Shown piece after piece: positions 38,867 through 48,594 of a stretch of 64,000 bases of DNA (positions are counted from its first letter, which is position 1; each line of letters starts with the position of its first letter). Made by a program: the position numbers and the translations under genes. The notes beneath the pieces were generated by a model. The model made no database searches. It saw only the letters and a list, made by a program, of their open reading frames with translations, and was not told the origin of the DNA. The DNA is from Lamellibrachia columna (Eukaryota > Annelida > Polychaeta > Sabellida > Siboglinidae): NCBI GenBank assembly GCA_963662155.1, contig OY759268.1, forward strand, positions 54,475,957 to 54,539,956, written 5' to 3'.

Positions 38867-39188
38867 GAATGGGAAAACAGCGTATAACAAACCCATAAGA
38901 TGCTGCATCTAGTGCCACGAGGTTGTCGTTGGCAGGAAATTGAAGCATCATGTCTTCCGACAACATAAAGCCAAAGATGATGTCAAAGATGATGTCAAGG
39001 CAGCCATGTTGATGTCAACAACAAGCTCTACTTCCCCACTACTTTTTCCACTGCACTCTACAATACTTTTTGTCATGTTATATTTTACATGTCTGGACAG
39101 GGGTCAATTAAAACAAATTTTATGTTTATTCTGTTATATACGTTTCCTGTATACTTGTATATGTGTGCAGTTGTTATATTTTGAGTAA
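38867..39188 (+). pseudogene. Family Z exon: first zinc-finger segment with a stop
   Basis: The exon follows a CCTAG acceptor. In phase with the acidic linker exon it reads NGKTAYNKPIRCCI, stop (TAG 38910-38912), then CHEVVVGRKLKHHVFRQH and KAKDDVKDDVK. The Cys pair, the spacing to HHVFRQH and the basic linker suggest a degenerate C2H2-type finger. The stop lies between the two cysteines. The same start occurs at 62214-62245 (NGKTTCGRPIR) and, with a damaged acceptor, at 56515-56548. The frame stays open to 39188, but the region after residue ~45 is Ser/Thr-rich then hydrophobic and is probably intron. Confidence 0.55.
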
Positions 39189-39383
39189 TGGGGGTGTGGC
39201 AAAAAGAGATTCAATATGTTTTACTCTAAGACCCACTATACACTTTGGCCTTAACAAATTGCAATAACTACACAAATAAAATGTCCGATCCAGTTGGAGT
39301 TGCTGCACTTAAATAACTTATTTAAATTGTGCCAACTCTGATATTGTATTGTAAGTGTTTTATTGAATCTTTGTTATTCCTAG

Positions 39384-40182
39384 GCAATGTTTATCGATGA
39401 TATCAGGCGGCAGGGGCTATATTGGTACAATACGAATATGATCAGGATCGAGGGCCAAACAACCCGCACAAATCCCTAGTGAAGAGTTCCTGGCTGAAAG
39501 GAAATCCAAGCGTCCTGACAGCATCAGGCTTTGTTCAGAATGCAAAAGGTTTATTTCTGGCCGCAACTTCTGGCGACACAAGAAATCCTGCACCAGTGCC
39601 AGTGCGCCAATGCACCAGTGCCAGTGCACCCTTCAGTTGTGATGCTTCGTCAGCCACATGACGATTTGGAATTTGCGACAAATATTTTGATCAAATTTCG
39701 TGACACACATGCTGGTAAGCCATGTGCCACAGCCTGAATCATTCAGTATGTGGGGTACCGGCATTACTGCCTACGACACAGTAATGTATCCAATATGGAT
39801 GAGGTTAGACAAAGCGTGATGCAGGAGATGTGAGAGTTGGCTCTTGCTAAAATTCAAGGTAGCAGCAGATGAAGGCATCGATGCTTCAAATATGGGCGTA
39901 GAGTATATGTTTTCTCGGCAGCACCTCACCTTGCTGCGTGAAACAATCAATGTACTTGCAGGTGATAAATATGGCTTGAAGCTGAGCATAAACGCTATCA
40001 TCCTGAGAACAGTGAAGACATTAAAAGGTATGTATGGCGAGAGGATGGATGATGCCAAGTGTCATGAGCTTGACCTGTTCACAGACGCATTAAAGTTCAG
40101 GTCACACGAACTGTTTGCATCTGCGTGGTACCGGGCAATTGCCCAATCCACGGACAAGGCGAAAAATCAATTTGATAAATAA
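39384..40182 (+). pseudogene. Family Z exon: C2HC finger plus helical domain, frameshifted
   Basis: After a TTATTCCTAG acceptor, one frame reads IPSEEFLAERKSKRP, then LCSECKRFISGRNFWRHKKSC (39529-39591), a clear C-x2-C ... H-x3-C finger. Next, another frame reads HPSVVMLRQPHDDLEFATNI, then HYCLRHSNVSNMDEVRQS and QEM, a TGA where CGA (Arg) would be expected, and EL. A further frame (39844-40182) reads KFKVAADEGIDASNMGVEYM and on to NAIILRTVKTLKGMY, DLFTDALKF, and SAWYRAIAQSTDKA, ending at TAA. This finger-then-helical order (QxMRELA, LKLS, F..A..YR) resembles an uncharacterised zinc-finger family expanded in fish and marine invertebrates. At least two frameshifts and two stops make it a pseudogene. 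Confidence 0.55.
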
Positions 40183-40543
40183 AAATATATTTTGCCATGA
40201 GACTATATTAAATATCTTGTTCTCCTGCTCAGGAAAACAAATCTCCCAGATTTCTGCTGAAACAAACAAATTCTTTGCAGTCTAACAACATATTGTTAAT
40301 CCCTCCATTTACTAATGCCTGAACAATGCAGACCTGTCTAACTTGTGTCCTTGTGTCTTGTGTGTCGCTGACATTGTTTATAAGCCATAGACGAGCAAAG
40401 AACTGGCCCCTTCAGGTTCCCTATTGTCAATTTGTCACCCATTGTAAACCAGGCTTGATGTACAATCCGTTAACTATCCATTCAGATAATAACTCGATAC
40501 ATCATGATATAAGTTGTATTATATTTATGTTCACATACAACAG
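40183..40543. other. Intron-like DNA duplicated at 62.54-62.88 kb
   Basis: No exon is recognised. From about 40199 the sequence is almost the same as 62540-62884. The ORF at 40326-40622 runs across intron and exon and its upstream half is not supported. Confidence 0.6.
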
Positions 40544-40716
40544 ATACAATACAGCATGGACGCTGCTCGAAGAGATCTTTGGGCTAAAGGTGAATGAAAA
40601 GTTCCCAAAAGAAACTGCCTGAGTAGACATCATGTGTTGATTGTATCTGGGAAACAGACGGAAAAGGTCATTACAGCCACAATGGAATCACGCTAGAAGT
40701 CACTGTTGGACAGGAG
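40544..40716 (+). pseudogene. Family Z exon with CIWETD motif, copy A
   Basis: The exon runs from an acceptor ending TACAACAG to a GTAAAT donor. It reads YNTAWTLLEEIFGLKVNEKF, then, after a one-base insertion (CCCAAAAG versus CCCAAAG in the paralogue), a TAG and CVDCIWETDGKGHYSHNG, ITLEVTVGQE. The paralogue at 62885-63056 is one base shorter and keeps one frame except for the shared TAG. No named domain is recognised. It precedes the WPP exon with compatible phase (0), so both belong to one gene. Confidence 0.5.
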
Positions 40717-41123
40717 GTAAATATATTTCTTTTACATTATACATTATCAAAGCCCGACTGCAGTAAATATATTTCTTGTACATTATACAGGATCAAAAGC
40801 CCCACTGCAGTGTGACAGGACTATCAACAGTTCTGTAATCATCACAGGTAGAAATGACAGTTAATTAGTCTTGTGGAAAGGTAGTGCTGAGATGTTATTA
40901 GTCCCCACAAACAGTTAGTAATGTTTTACAGGTGTCACTAGGCCATCTTGACAGAAACAATTCCATTCAAATTAAACTGTTGCCTCATATAACAAAATAA
41001 TATTAAACATTATTTATTTTAGGTGTCAACAAGTCAAAACCTTTAGTCTTTTTATTAAAATGAATAGTACGTTTTATATTGCAACGACATGAACTTGTCC
41101 GGTGGGACAAGTGTCGAATAATG
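40717..41123. other. Intron-like DNA
   Basis: It is nearly identical to 63057-63431, but copy A carries an extra ~38-bp internal duplication (AGTAAATATATTTCTT, then ACATTATACA) around 40760-40800. No gene is seen. Confidence 0.6.
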
Positions 41124-41402
41124 TACTTGTCCTACACTGTCACTGGTAGCTACTTGTCCTACACTGTCACTGGTAGCTACTTGTCCTACACTGTCACTGG
41201 TAGCTACTTGTCCTACACTGTCACTGGTAGCTACATGTCCTACACTGTCACTGGTAGCTACTTGTCCTACACTGTCACTGGTAGCTACTTGTCCTACACT
41301 GTCACTGGTAGCTACTTGTCTTACACTGTCACTGGTAGCTACTTGTCCTACACTGTCACTGGTACCTACTTGTTCTACACTGTCACTGGTAGCTACTTGT
41401 CC
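41124..41402. repeat. 27-bp minisatellite, about ten units
   Basis: The unit is CTACTTGTCCTACACTGTCA, then CTGGTAG. It is a multiple of three without stops, so YTVTGSYLS repeats on the + strand and DSVGQVATS on the - strand. The paralogous site at 63432-63570 has about five units. ORFs here are repeat shadows. Confidence 0.95.
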
Positions 41403-41581
41403 CAGACAAGTGTTAATGTCAAGCCCTATTTTGTGTGTTTGCCAATGGTTCATACACTATAGAGGGAAGTATTGACCAGTCTGTTTGTATATTTGGTGAA
41501 CTTGTGAGCTTTTTATTGTCCTACTGGTTCTCCATACATATTTATTTGCTCTTTTTCACATTTTTGTTGTATTCATATTAG

Positions 41582-41774
41582 GTGAGGTACACTGTTTATG
41601 CTGTTGTGTCATTTTATCTAAACCTGGAGGTAGAGGCAATCCCTGGATTATGGCTCAGTGATGGCGTCACAACATGTGAGTGGCCTCCCAACAATGTGAC
41701 GCCTGCCATAGAATCAAGGCACAGCCCAGAGCTGATTGGACAACATGTAGTGTAGCTCCTGAAGAAAGGCATAA
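41582..41774 (+). pseudogene. Family Z C-terminal exon with WPP motif, copy A
   Basis: The exon lies between the acceptor CATATTAG and a GTAAAT donor, and continues phase 0 from the previous exon. It reads VRYTVYAVVSFYLNLEVEAI, then PGLWLSDGVTTCEWPPNNV, TPAIESRHSPEL, GQHVV, TAG (41753-41755), LLKKG. An (L/V)EVEx(V/I)PxxWL ... CxWPP pattern is typical of uncharacterised animal proteins, often transposon- or BEN-associated. The paralogue at 63736-63928 keeps the same frame and the same TAG. Six of the eight codon differences I counted change the residue, which suggests relaxed constraint. Confidence 0.6.
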
Positions 41775-42018
41775 GTAAATATGGAAAAAGATCAAATTAC
41801 TGAATAAACGTCACAGATTTTAGAAATGAAAAGGAAAGAGGAGTCGATTAAACGTCAAGATTCAAATTCAAACATCTAATTCTGATTAATATGTTTGTAA
41901 ACATTGTTTTCTAACTCCAGCGAGCTTATATACCTAAAGAATAATGGTAATGATATATAAAGTAGAGTGCATTATTAATATTGTGTAATGATATTACTAA
42001 CGGCTCTCTTTGTTCCAG

Positions 42019-42117
42019 CATGTTCCGTGGCTAACTGTAAAGAATGCTCCGCCAGTGACAGTGCTGTGTATCTAACGTGCGAAACTGATTTCGTTGTGAA
42101 AGAAAACGCCTGTCAAG
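42019..42117 (+). CDS. Cysteine-rich exon of growth-factor-receptor type
   Basis: Ninety-nine bases lie between a TTGTTCCAG acceptor and a GTATTT donor. They are phase 1 at both ends (2+96+1), the symmetrical phase usual for shuffled extracellular modules. It reads CSVANCKECSASDSAVYLTC, then ETDFVVKENACQ: six Cys in a C-x4-C-x2-C-x10-C-x11-C type spacing like furin/growth-factor-receptor cysteine-rich repeats. No stop or frameshift is present. No neighbouring repeat exon is visible nearby, so it is either an isolated transposed exon or part of a gene with long introns. Confidence 0.5.
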
Positions 42118-42183
42118 GTATTTCCTTTTTGTGTTAAATTTCGCTGACATAGAACGAGTATTTCAACAAAATATCATTGCCCT

Positions 42184-42590
42184 GTGGCGTACAGAAAAAC
42201 GGCATCCATTCAGAATGCTGATAGTGGCTTCAGGAAGGCAGGTCTGTGGTCATTGACCATATACGTATTTCAAGACTCCGACTTCGCTGCTGCTACGGTA
42301 ACTAATGTAATCACGGAAGCTGCACAAGAGCACAACCCCATGCCACCTCTGACCCCAACTGTTGCAGCCTCAGCACTGACAGCTGTTGCCATGGTGACTG
42401 CACAACAGCACAACCCCATGCCACCTCTGACCCCAACTGTTGCAGCCCCAGCACTGACAGATGTTGCCATGGTGACTGCACAAGAGCACAACCCTACGCC
42501 ACCTCTGACACCAGTTGTTGCAGCTCCAGCACTGACAGCTGTTTCCATGGAAACTACCAGAGTTATGACCACCAAAAAAAGAAACTAGCT
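42184..42590 (+). pseudogene. pogo/Tigger-like DDE transposase C-terminal remnant
   Basis: The open frame, which starts without ATG, reads TASIQNADSGFRKAGLWSLT, then IYVFQDSDFAAATVTN. This matches the end of DDE_1 (CENP-B/jerky/pogo-like) transposases, where N-(A/I)-xx-GFRKTGI(W/Y)Pxxxxx(F)xxxDF is characteristic. A proline-rich tail follows, made of three 26-residue repeats with EHNPMPPLTPTVAA (78-bp units starting at 42321, 42399 and 42477). The catalytic Asp residues are not in the window, so the piece is truncated at its 5' side. The tail continues in a decayed form in the next feature. Confidence 0.6.
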
Positions 42591-42599
42591 AAACAAAGC

Positions 42600-43090
42600 A
42601 AAGTCGGACCGGAGATAGCTATGCCTACTAGGCCTACACCCACCCAAGAGCCCAGTACTTCTAAGACCACTGCATCTCAATCGAGAGCACATAACAGTTC
42701 TGATCCAACCAAACCTTGTCGACTGCAGCTCATCAAGGAAATCGAAGGCTGCAGAACGGGTCAATGGTGCACTGTTTTGTACGATGGTAAAATCTACCCA
42801 GGCATAATGCGACGAGTCATGGATATAACGAAAGAAACTGTGTTGGTGCAGTGCGTGTAAATTGTGGGACAGAACAGGTTCTGATGGCCTCTGAAGGATG
42901 ACACAGCAGTGTACGAATTGCAGTTGACACTATATAGGCATAGTGCGACAAGTAATGGATGTGATTAAATATTCTATGGTGCCAGTGCACGCAGTTGTGA
43001 GACAGAACATGTTGTGATGAGCTCTAAAGGTTGTCGATCATTTCCGCTGGCCTATTCCGGAGCCATTGATAGAAGACTATGAACAGTAGG
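42600..43090 (+). pseudogene. Decayed transposon tail domain, partly duplicated
   Basis: The frame at 42621-42860 reads KPCRLQLIKEIEGCRTGQW, then VLYDGKIYPGIM, VLVQCV, TAA. Past that stop the same frame keeps IVGQNRF, TGA, WPLKDDTAVYE. A (V/L)xYDxxxYPGx ... (V)QCMxxxGxNxFxWPxxxD module is common at the C-terminus of pogo-like and related transposon proteins. The 120 bp from about 42932 repeat the YPGIM to NxF portion in degenerate form (GIVRQVMDVIK), then WPIPEP, so there is a small tandem duplication. Two in-frame stops show decay. Confidence 0.5.
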
Positions 43091-43803
43091 CCCTGTTAAC
43101 ATTTCATTTGACTATTCATTAATGTTATGTTTCTAATGAACACTATATTTTATTTATTAATTCAAAGTTTGGTCTACATAATTTGTTTGTTTGTCCAGTC
43201 ACACACTGGTATTTATTAGTATATTGCGTTTGACTATTGATAACTATTATTGTCATAACGAACACTATTTGTTATTTATGTATCATTTCAAAATTATCCT
43301 ATATATAATCATTTTAATTTTGGTCCAATCGAAGACATTGGGTGGTCCAATCGAGGAAACCGTGGCCATGATTGGGCTGTTTTGTAATTTTTTTTTTTTT
43401 TTTTTTTATTTCTTGTTGAAAATAAAATATAAACTCTATGTTAGTATATTGTTTACATAAATTCCATTTGTTTCGGAGTCTATATTCAAGTTTATCGTTA
43501 AGGGTCCCAATCCCGGCAACTCTCCCCTATACGTAACATAGTTTCAAACAAAAACGAATGTTATTTTGTTCCTACACACAAGCAAACACTATCCACAATT
43601 GAAACTGAGAGATTTATTGAAAACAATTAGGAGTTTACCAAATTAAATGATGATGTGCAGATTCTGTACATCATAAATATGTAAGTTGTGGCAGTGGTGA
43701 AATCATGATTTACATTACATTCACTGTGTGGCGCCACTGGTGAGGAGTTTGGCTCAAATCATAAATCAGTGAATGACTATTGAGAGAGATAATTTCTTTG
43801 TAG
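43091..43803. other. Noncoding DNA with poly-T; intron preceding a GlyRS exon
   Basis: A T homopolymer of about 20 lies near 43388. From about 43540 the DNA is shared with 50110-50386 and 58010-58279 (ACGTAACATAG, ACTATCCACAATTGAAA, ATGATGTGCAGATTCTG, GTGGCGCCACTGGTG), so it belongs to the duplicated family G block. The ORF at 43191-43460 is an AT-composition artefact. Confidence 0.6.
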
Positions 43804-43913
43804 TTGAAGAAATTGTTCCATTTGTTGTGGAGCCATCGTCTGTGGTCAGCCGGATCGTGTACGCCCTCTTAGAACACAACTTCTGGATGCAAGAGGGTGA
43901 GGAACAGCGCACA
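43804..43913 (+). pseudogene. GARS1: Glycyl-tRNA synthetase exon (class II motif 3 region), copy 1
   Basis: One hundred and ten bases lie between TTCTTTGTAG and GTGAGT, phase 2+108. With the last G of the 86-bp exon type it reads VEEIVPFVVEPSSVVSRIVY, then ALLEHNFWMQEGEEQRT. Eukaryotic GlyRS has VEEVVPNVIEPSFG(L/I)GRI at this point, followed by an EH(T)F..REGDEQRT segment; this is class II motif 3, which binds ATP. Here the motif-3 glycines are replaced (GVG of the other copies is VVS), while the Arg is kept. The next exon (44755) joins in phase 0 as EQRT-HLALPP. An open frame continues 35 codons past the donor. Loss of the glycines suggests a pseudogene. Confidence 0.8.
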
Positions 43914-44754
43914 GTGAGTGTCACATCAAATATTCTACAAATAAAGCTTACTTCTAGTACAAGACATTTTGTGCAAGTCCAATTTGAAACACACTGGGAT
44001 ATTCTGAGTTTGTCTGATTGATTGTTTCACATATAAGGGCAGCCCACTGATGATCTGACAATCTGTCTCCACCTTTGTCAGTCCCTTGCTGCCACTTGTG
44101 TCTCATGGAAGTCAAGTCCTGTCTTGTCTTTGATGTTGTCTGTCCAGTTCTTTCTCTGTCTCTCTCTGTGTCTTGGAGGAAGACTACTAGGCCAGTGGAT
44201 GCCATATGCTAAATTGAATGTATGTAACATTTAGTAAGTAGACGTGATTTTTAAATTAAACAAATGAAAAAATATGCCTATCACTTTATGTTCATTATTT
44301 GAAATTACGGCCCTTGTATCTCCCAGAATGCAATGTGCATGTTGACAAACACATCTGTAGATGTACAACTTGTTCTCTTTCTGTACCTTTATTAGTTTAA
44401 GACGACTGATTTGATTGGATTTGCTGGTTTATTTGATTAACTGGCATTGAACAGTATACCCCTTTTACATGAATGGAAATAACCAACAAAGTGGGGCAAA
44501 TATTTTTACAAGACTGCATACTTTGTGATGTACAAATGTTTATGAGATATAATCTACACATGGTTTCATGTTACTGGTCTCCTGGGGCCAGTTTAGTTTA
44601 ACAGGAACAACTGTCAGCCCTGTTTGTTGAAATAAACTATTGTAGCTATGCTACAGGTGATTATTGTCTTAAACTGTTTTATAAGAACAATTATCACTAA
44701 GCAGGTTGTTATCCACGAATCACTGAGTAATACAATGTTTCTGTCTGTCTGCAG
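43914..44754. other. GlyRS intron, copy 1
   Basis: The first 430 bp match 50497-50930. No other exon is seen. The minus ORF at 43954-44205 is a shadow of the duplicated intron. Confidence 0.6.
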
Positions 44755-44848
44755 CACCTTGCCCTGCCGCCAGTAATTGCCCCGTACAAATGTTCTGTCC
44801 TGCCGCTAAGCTACAACCCTGAGTTTACATCATTTGTGAAACATATCT
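44755..44848 (+). pseudogene. GARS1: Glycyl-tRNA synthetase exon (start of anticodon-binding domain)
   Basis: Ninety-four bases lie between TCTGTCTGCAG and GTAAGT, phase 0 in and 1 out. It reads HLALPPVIAPYKCSVLPLSY, then NPEFTSFVKHI. GlyRS has FSFPAVVAPFKCSVLPLS followed by a FxxFVKxL helix, and the spacing from EQRT is identical. It is the only copy of this exon in the window and shows no stop or frameshift. As the next exon (47.37-47.54 kb) is damaged, it is still likely part of a dead copy. Confidence 0.85.
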
Positions 44849-44949
44849 GTAAGTATTACCTGTGTTTGTTGTGTACTATATACTGCTAGAGAAGTATTCT
44901 TCTTTGTGTAGTCATAGCTTCAATTACAGCGTTGGTGTCTCATTGCAAT

Positions 44950-46632
44950 TTCTCTATCCACTTCAAGTCCACCATCTCTCCTATGCTCCATGTTGTCAAT
45001 CTCTCTATCCACTTCAAGTCCACCATCTCTCCTATGCTCGATGTTGTCAATCTCTCTATCCACTTCAACTCCACCATCTCTCCTATGCTCCATGTTGTCA
45101 ATCTCTCTATCCACTTCAAGTCCACCATCTCTCCTATGCTCCATGTTGTCAATCTCTATATCCACTTAAAGTCCACCATCTCTCCTATGCTCGATGTTGT
45201 CAATCTCTCTATGCACTTCAAGTCCACCATCTCTCCTATGCTAGATGTTGTCAATCTCTCTATCCACTTCAAGTCCATCATCTCTCCTATGCTCGATGTT
45301 GTCAATCTCTCTATGCACTTCAAGTCCACCATCTCTCCTATGCTAGATGTTGTCAATCTCTCTATCCACTTCAAGTCCACCATCTCTCCTATGCTCGATG
45401 TTGTCAATCTCTCTATGCACTTCAAGTCCACCATCTCTCCTATGCTCCATGTTGTCAATCTCTCTATCCACTTCAAGTCCACCATCTCTCCTATGCTCGA
45501 TGTTGTCAATCTCTCTATCCACTTCAAGTCCACCATCTCTCCTATGCTAGATGTTGTCAATCTCTCTATCCACTTCAAGTCCACCACCTCTCCTATGCTC
45601 GATGTTGTCAATCTCTCTATCCACTTCAAGTCCACCATCTCTCCTATGCTCGATGTTGTCAATCTCTCTATGTACTTCAAGCCCATCATCTCTCCTATGC
45701 TCGATGTTGTCAATCTCTCTATCCACTTCAAGTCCACCATCTCTCTTATGCTAGATGTTGTCAATCTCTCTATCCACTTCAAGTCCATCATCTCTCCTAT
45801 GCTCGATGTTGTCAATCTCTTTATCCACTTCAAGTCCACCACCTCTCCTATGCTAGATGTTGTCAATCTCTCTATCCACTTCAAGTCCACCATCTCTCCT
45901 ATGCTCGATGTTGTCAATCTCTCTATGTACTTCAAGTCCATCATCTCTCCTATGCTCGATGTTGTCAATCTCTCTATCCACTTCAAGTCCACCATCTCTC
46001 CTATGCTAGATGTTGTCAATCTCTCTATCCACTTCAAGTCCATCATCTCTCCTATGCTCGATGTTGTCAATCTCTATGCACTTCAAGTCCACCATCTCTC
46101 CTATGCTCCATGTTGTCAATCTCTCTATCCACTTCAAGTCCACCATCTCTCCTATGCTAGATGTTGTCAATCTCTCTATCCACTTCAAGTCCACCATCTC
46201 TCCTATGCTCGATGTTGTCAATCTCTCTATGCACTTCAAGTCCACCATCTCTCCTATGCTCCATGTTGTCAATCTCTCTATCCACTTCAAGTCCACCATC
46301 TCTCCTATGCTAGATGTTGTCAATCTCCCTGTCCACTTCAAGTCCACCATCTCTCCTATGCTCGATGTTGTCAATCTCTCTATGCACTTCAAGTCTACCA
46401 TCTCTCCTATGCTCCATGTTGTCAATCTCTCTATCCACTTCAAGTCCACCATCTCTCCTATGCTCGATGTTGTCAATCTCTCTATCCACTTCAAGTCCAC
46501 CATCTCTCCGATGCTCGATGTTGTCAATCTCTCTATGCACTTCAAGTCCATCATCTCTCCTATGCTCCATGTTGTCAATCTCTTTAGCCACTTCAAGTCC
46601 ACCACCTCTCCTATGCTCCATGTTGTCAATCC
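44950..46632. repeat. 51-bp minisatellite in a GlyRS intron, about 33 units
   Basis: The unit is TCTCTATCCACTTCAAGTCC, ACCATCTCTCCTATGCTCGA, TGTTGTCAATC. Since 51 is 17 codons and no frame of the unit has a stop, several frames on both strands stay open (551, 432, 304, 223 and 207 codons). Repeated peptides are LSIHFKSTISPMLDVVN (+) and TTSSIGEMVDLKWIERL (-). A two-base loss near 46070 swaps the open frames. It lies between two GlyRS exons and reads as an intronic expansion. Confidence 0.95.
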
Positions 46633-46815
46633 ATCTCATTTTTTCTACCTCTGGTCTTCTTGTTCCAATGGTCGTACTTAGTCAGCTTTCTTCCCTCAAT
46701 GAAACAACTGACCTTTCTTAACCCCTACTTTATTTTCATTTGGAAATGAAGAGTAGAAAAATGTATAGCCTGTCTCTGTATACAAAATTATAACATACAC
46801 AAATTAATGTCTGTA

Positions 46816-47018
46816 TTGACCACCTCTCTGTATTGACCACCTCTCTGTGTTGACCACCTCTCTGTGTTGACCACCTCTCTGTATTGACCACCTCTCTGTG
46901 TTGACCACCTCTCTGTATTGACCACCTCTCTGTGTTGACCACCTCTCTGTATTGACCACCTCTCTGTGGTGACCACCTCTCTGTATTGACCACCTCTCTG
47001 TATTGACCACCTCTCCAT
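46816..47018. repeat. 17-bp minisatellite, about twelve units
   Basis: The unit is CTCTCTGTATTGACCAC with TATT/TGTT variants. The three minus-strand ORFs of REVVNTERWSIQRGGQ type are repeat shadows. Confidence 0.95.
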
Positions 47019-47248
47019 AATGACTAGCCGTCCACTACATCTATATTTACTGTTGATTGTATTGAGCATCTGCTTAAGCAAAGAAGTTCACCTTTTAGCT
47101 TAACATAACTATGATATTCACACAGTGTCTCTGTTGATAGATAAAACATATACTGTTTGTACAATCTCACTGGTTAAACAGCTTCTCCAATACACATTTC
47201 TGTAATTACCAATGTGATGCACACAATGGAGGTTACCCAGACAGACTT

Positions 47249-47391
47249 GTGTTCACTACACATGTGCTGGAGTAATCAGAGTGAAACTTGTTACACTTCA
47301 GTCACTGACACACCATGATGTGTTCACTACACATGTGCTGGAGTAATCAGAGTGAAACTTGTTACACTTCAGTCACTGACACACCATGATG
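47249..47391. repeat. 71-bp direct duplication over an exon acceptor
   Basis: GTGTTCACTACACATGTGCT recurs at 47249 and 47320. The duplicated unit includes the intron end and the first bases of the following GlyRS exon (CTTCAGTCACTGACACACCA), so the acceptor and exon start are present twice. Confidence 0.85.
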
Positions 47392-47538
47392 TCTCACATG
47401 AGGTGGACACCAGCAGTGGTTCTATTGGTTGGCGCTACGCTCGCACTGTTTGGTATCAAGATAAATTTTGACACATTGAAAGCCCCACACTTGGCCACAT
47501 TGAGTGAGCGCAACTCTATAAAACAGATATGGGCGGAG
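47365..47538 (+). pseudogene. GARS1: Glycyl-tRNA synthetase anticodon-domain exon, frameshifted
   Basis: One frame reads LQSLTHHDVSHEVDTSSGSI, then GWRYART. Another continues FGIKINFDTLKAPHLATLSE, then RNSIKQIWAE, up to a GTATGC donor at 47539. GlyRS has [24 protein letters not shown] followed by DEIGVAFGVTIDFDT and later RxxIRAE. The six residues between YART and FG are missing and the frame shifts there, consistent with a deletion of about 17 bp. The first Arg of IGRRYART is Trp (a CGG to TGG change would do this). The 5' boundary is unclear because of the 71-bp duplication. Confidence 0.8.
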
Positions 47539-47756
47539 GTATGCTGCAGATATTCAGTGAGATCGACTTACCACTTTTAATTTTGTTTACTAAAAACTTG
47601 TATGTGAAACCAGTTAGCAGCTGTTGACTGAGTAAATGCTAGTGATACAGTTTTTGTAACTTTTACAGCCAATTAATCAGTGTACTGGTATGGTTTGTCA
47701 CCGGTGTACTTGCTGTTTATATTTCATGCATGTTTCACATAAGATATACACAATTA

Positions 47757-47858
47757 TTTTTAGTAGTAGTATGCTGAACCACTTGTTTGATTAGTAGTAG
47801 TATGTTGAACCACTTTTGTTTGATTAGTAGTAGTATGTTGAACCACTTTTGTTTGATT
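47757..47858. repeat. 33-bp imperfect tandem repeat, three units
   Basis: TTAGTAGTAGTATGTTGAAC then CACTTTTGTTTGA recurs three times with small length changes. No coding content is seen. Confidence 0.75.
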
Positions 47859-48041
47859 TCTGGGGAGAGTTTGTTGAGTCACTAAGACAGATTCTTCAGT
47901 ACATGGTCTCTATTCTCTTCAGTATTCATACAGTGTAAATTTGTTAAAGCTGATTCTAAGTCTTGTCATGAAGAACAATTTACTCAAAACGGATACCCCT
48001 TGAATGAAATGCCATCCATGAGGGATCAGTTATTATTCCAG

Positions 48042-48207
48042 TGGTGACCGTGACCTTGCCAATGTAGAAAAGGAAGTTGTGGAGGTTGTACCCAATAAAG
48101 GCCTTCTGGGAAAAGAATTCAAGAAAGATGCTAAGGCGATCATGAAATCTCGCTAAGATGGACGAGGGTTCAGTGAATTCTCTCGAAACTGCAACGAAGG
48201 AAAATGG
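48042..48207 (+). pseudogene. GARS1: Glycyl-tRNA synthetase exon (late catalytic core), frameshifted
   Basis: The exon runs from TATTATTCCAG to GTTGGT. It reads GDRDLANVEKEVVEVVPNKG, then LLGKEFKKDAKAIMKSR, TAA (48154-48156). One base over, it continues MDEGSVNSLETATKEN. GlyRS has a VVxxVPNKGxIGKxFKKDAKxxMxxLA segment followed by DExxxxxxxxxLxExGE. A one-base indel near 48150 therefore breaks the frame. The exon ends with two bases that join the next exon (49263) as NGEYKLKVG, phase 2. It lies upstream of the copy 2 exons and only about 500 bp after the copy 1 exon at 47.5 kb, as expected for head-to-tail gene copies. Confidence 0.8.
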
Positions 48208-48594
48208 GTTGGTTCATAGGTCAATATAATTTTGCACATTAGTATTTGCAAGATTACTGTAACTTACAACATGTTGAAAACATTGCTAAAACTATATTTT
48301 ATTATATTATACATGTTATCACAATATCACACCAGATTGTCTTATATAAATTGGTGTGATAATTATGTAATATTTTGGTTTACTCTTAATATAAATTGTA
48401 TTTGAACCATTTTGTTTATCTGTTGTTAATTAATTATTGATAACTAGCCTTGTTGTGTAAACAACACATTGAGAATTGTACGAGCCTAAGTAATAAAACA
48501 GTCACTCTTTTTCTTCGTCATATCAGAGGAAATCCTTCAAATTTTAAGATTATATGCTCGTGCATGAATGGTAAAAGAAGACAAAGAAATGATG
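48208..48594. other. GlyRS intron, copy 2
   Basis: AT-rich intronic DNA with no feature of note. The short ORF at 48450-48632 lacks support. Confidence 0.5.

Noticed and set aside
39422..39737. Two ORFs of 79 and 68 codons taken as separate genes
   Set aside because: Only parts of them agree with the zinc-finger family; they are shifted frames of one decayed exon.
41055..41462. YTVTGSYLS / DSVGQVATS repeat ORFs
   Set aside because: Products of the 27-bp minisatellite; copy number differs freely in the paralogue.
43191..43460. 89-codon hydrophobic ORF resembling a membrane protein
   Set aside because: AT-rich DNA including a T homopolymer; no splice or start context and no second copy.
44862..46721. 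ORFs up to 551 codons on both strands
   Set aside because: The 51-bp unit is stop-free in several frames, so length carries no information. The region lies in an intron between GlyRS exons.
46736..47081. Minus-strand ORFs of REVVNTERWS type
   Set aside because: Shadows of the 17-bp minisatellite.
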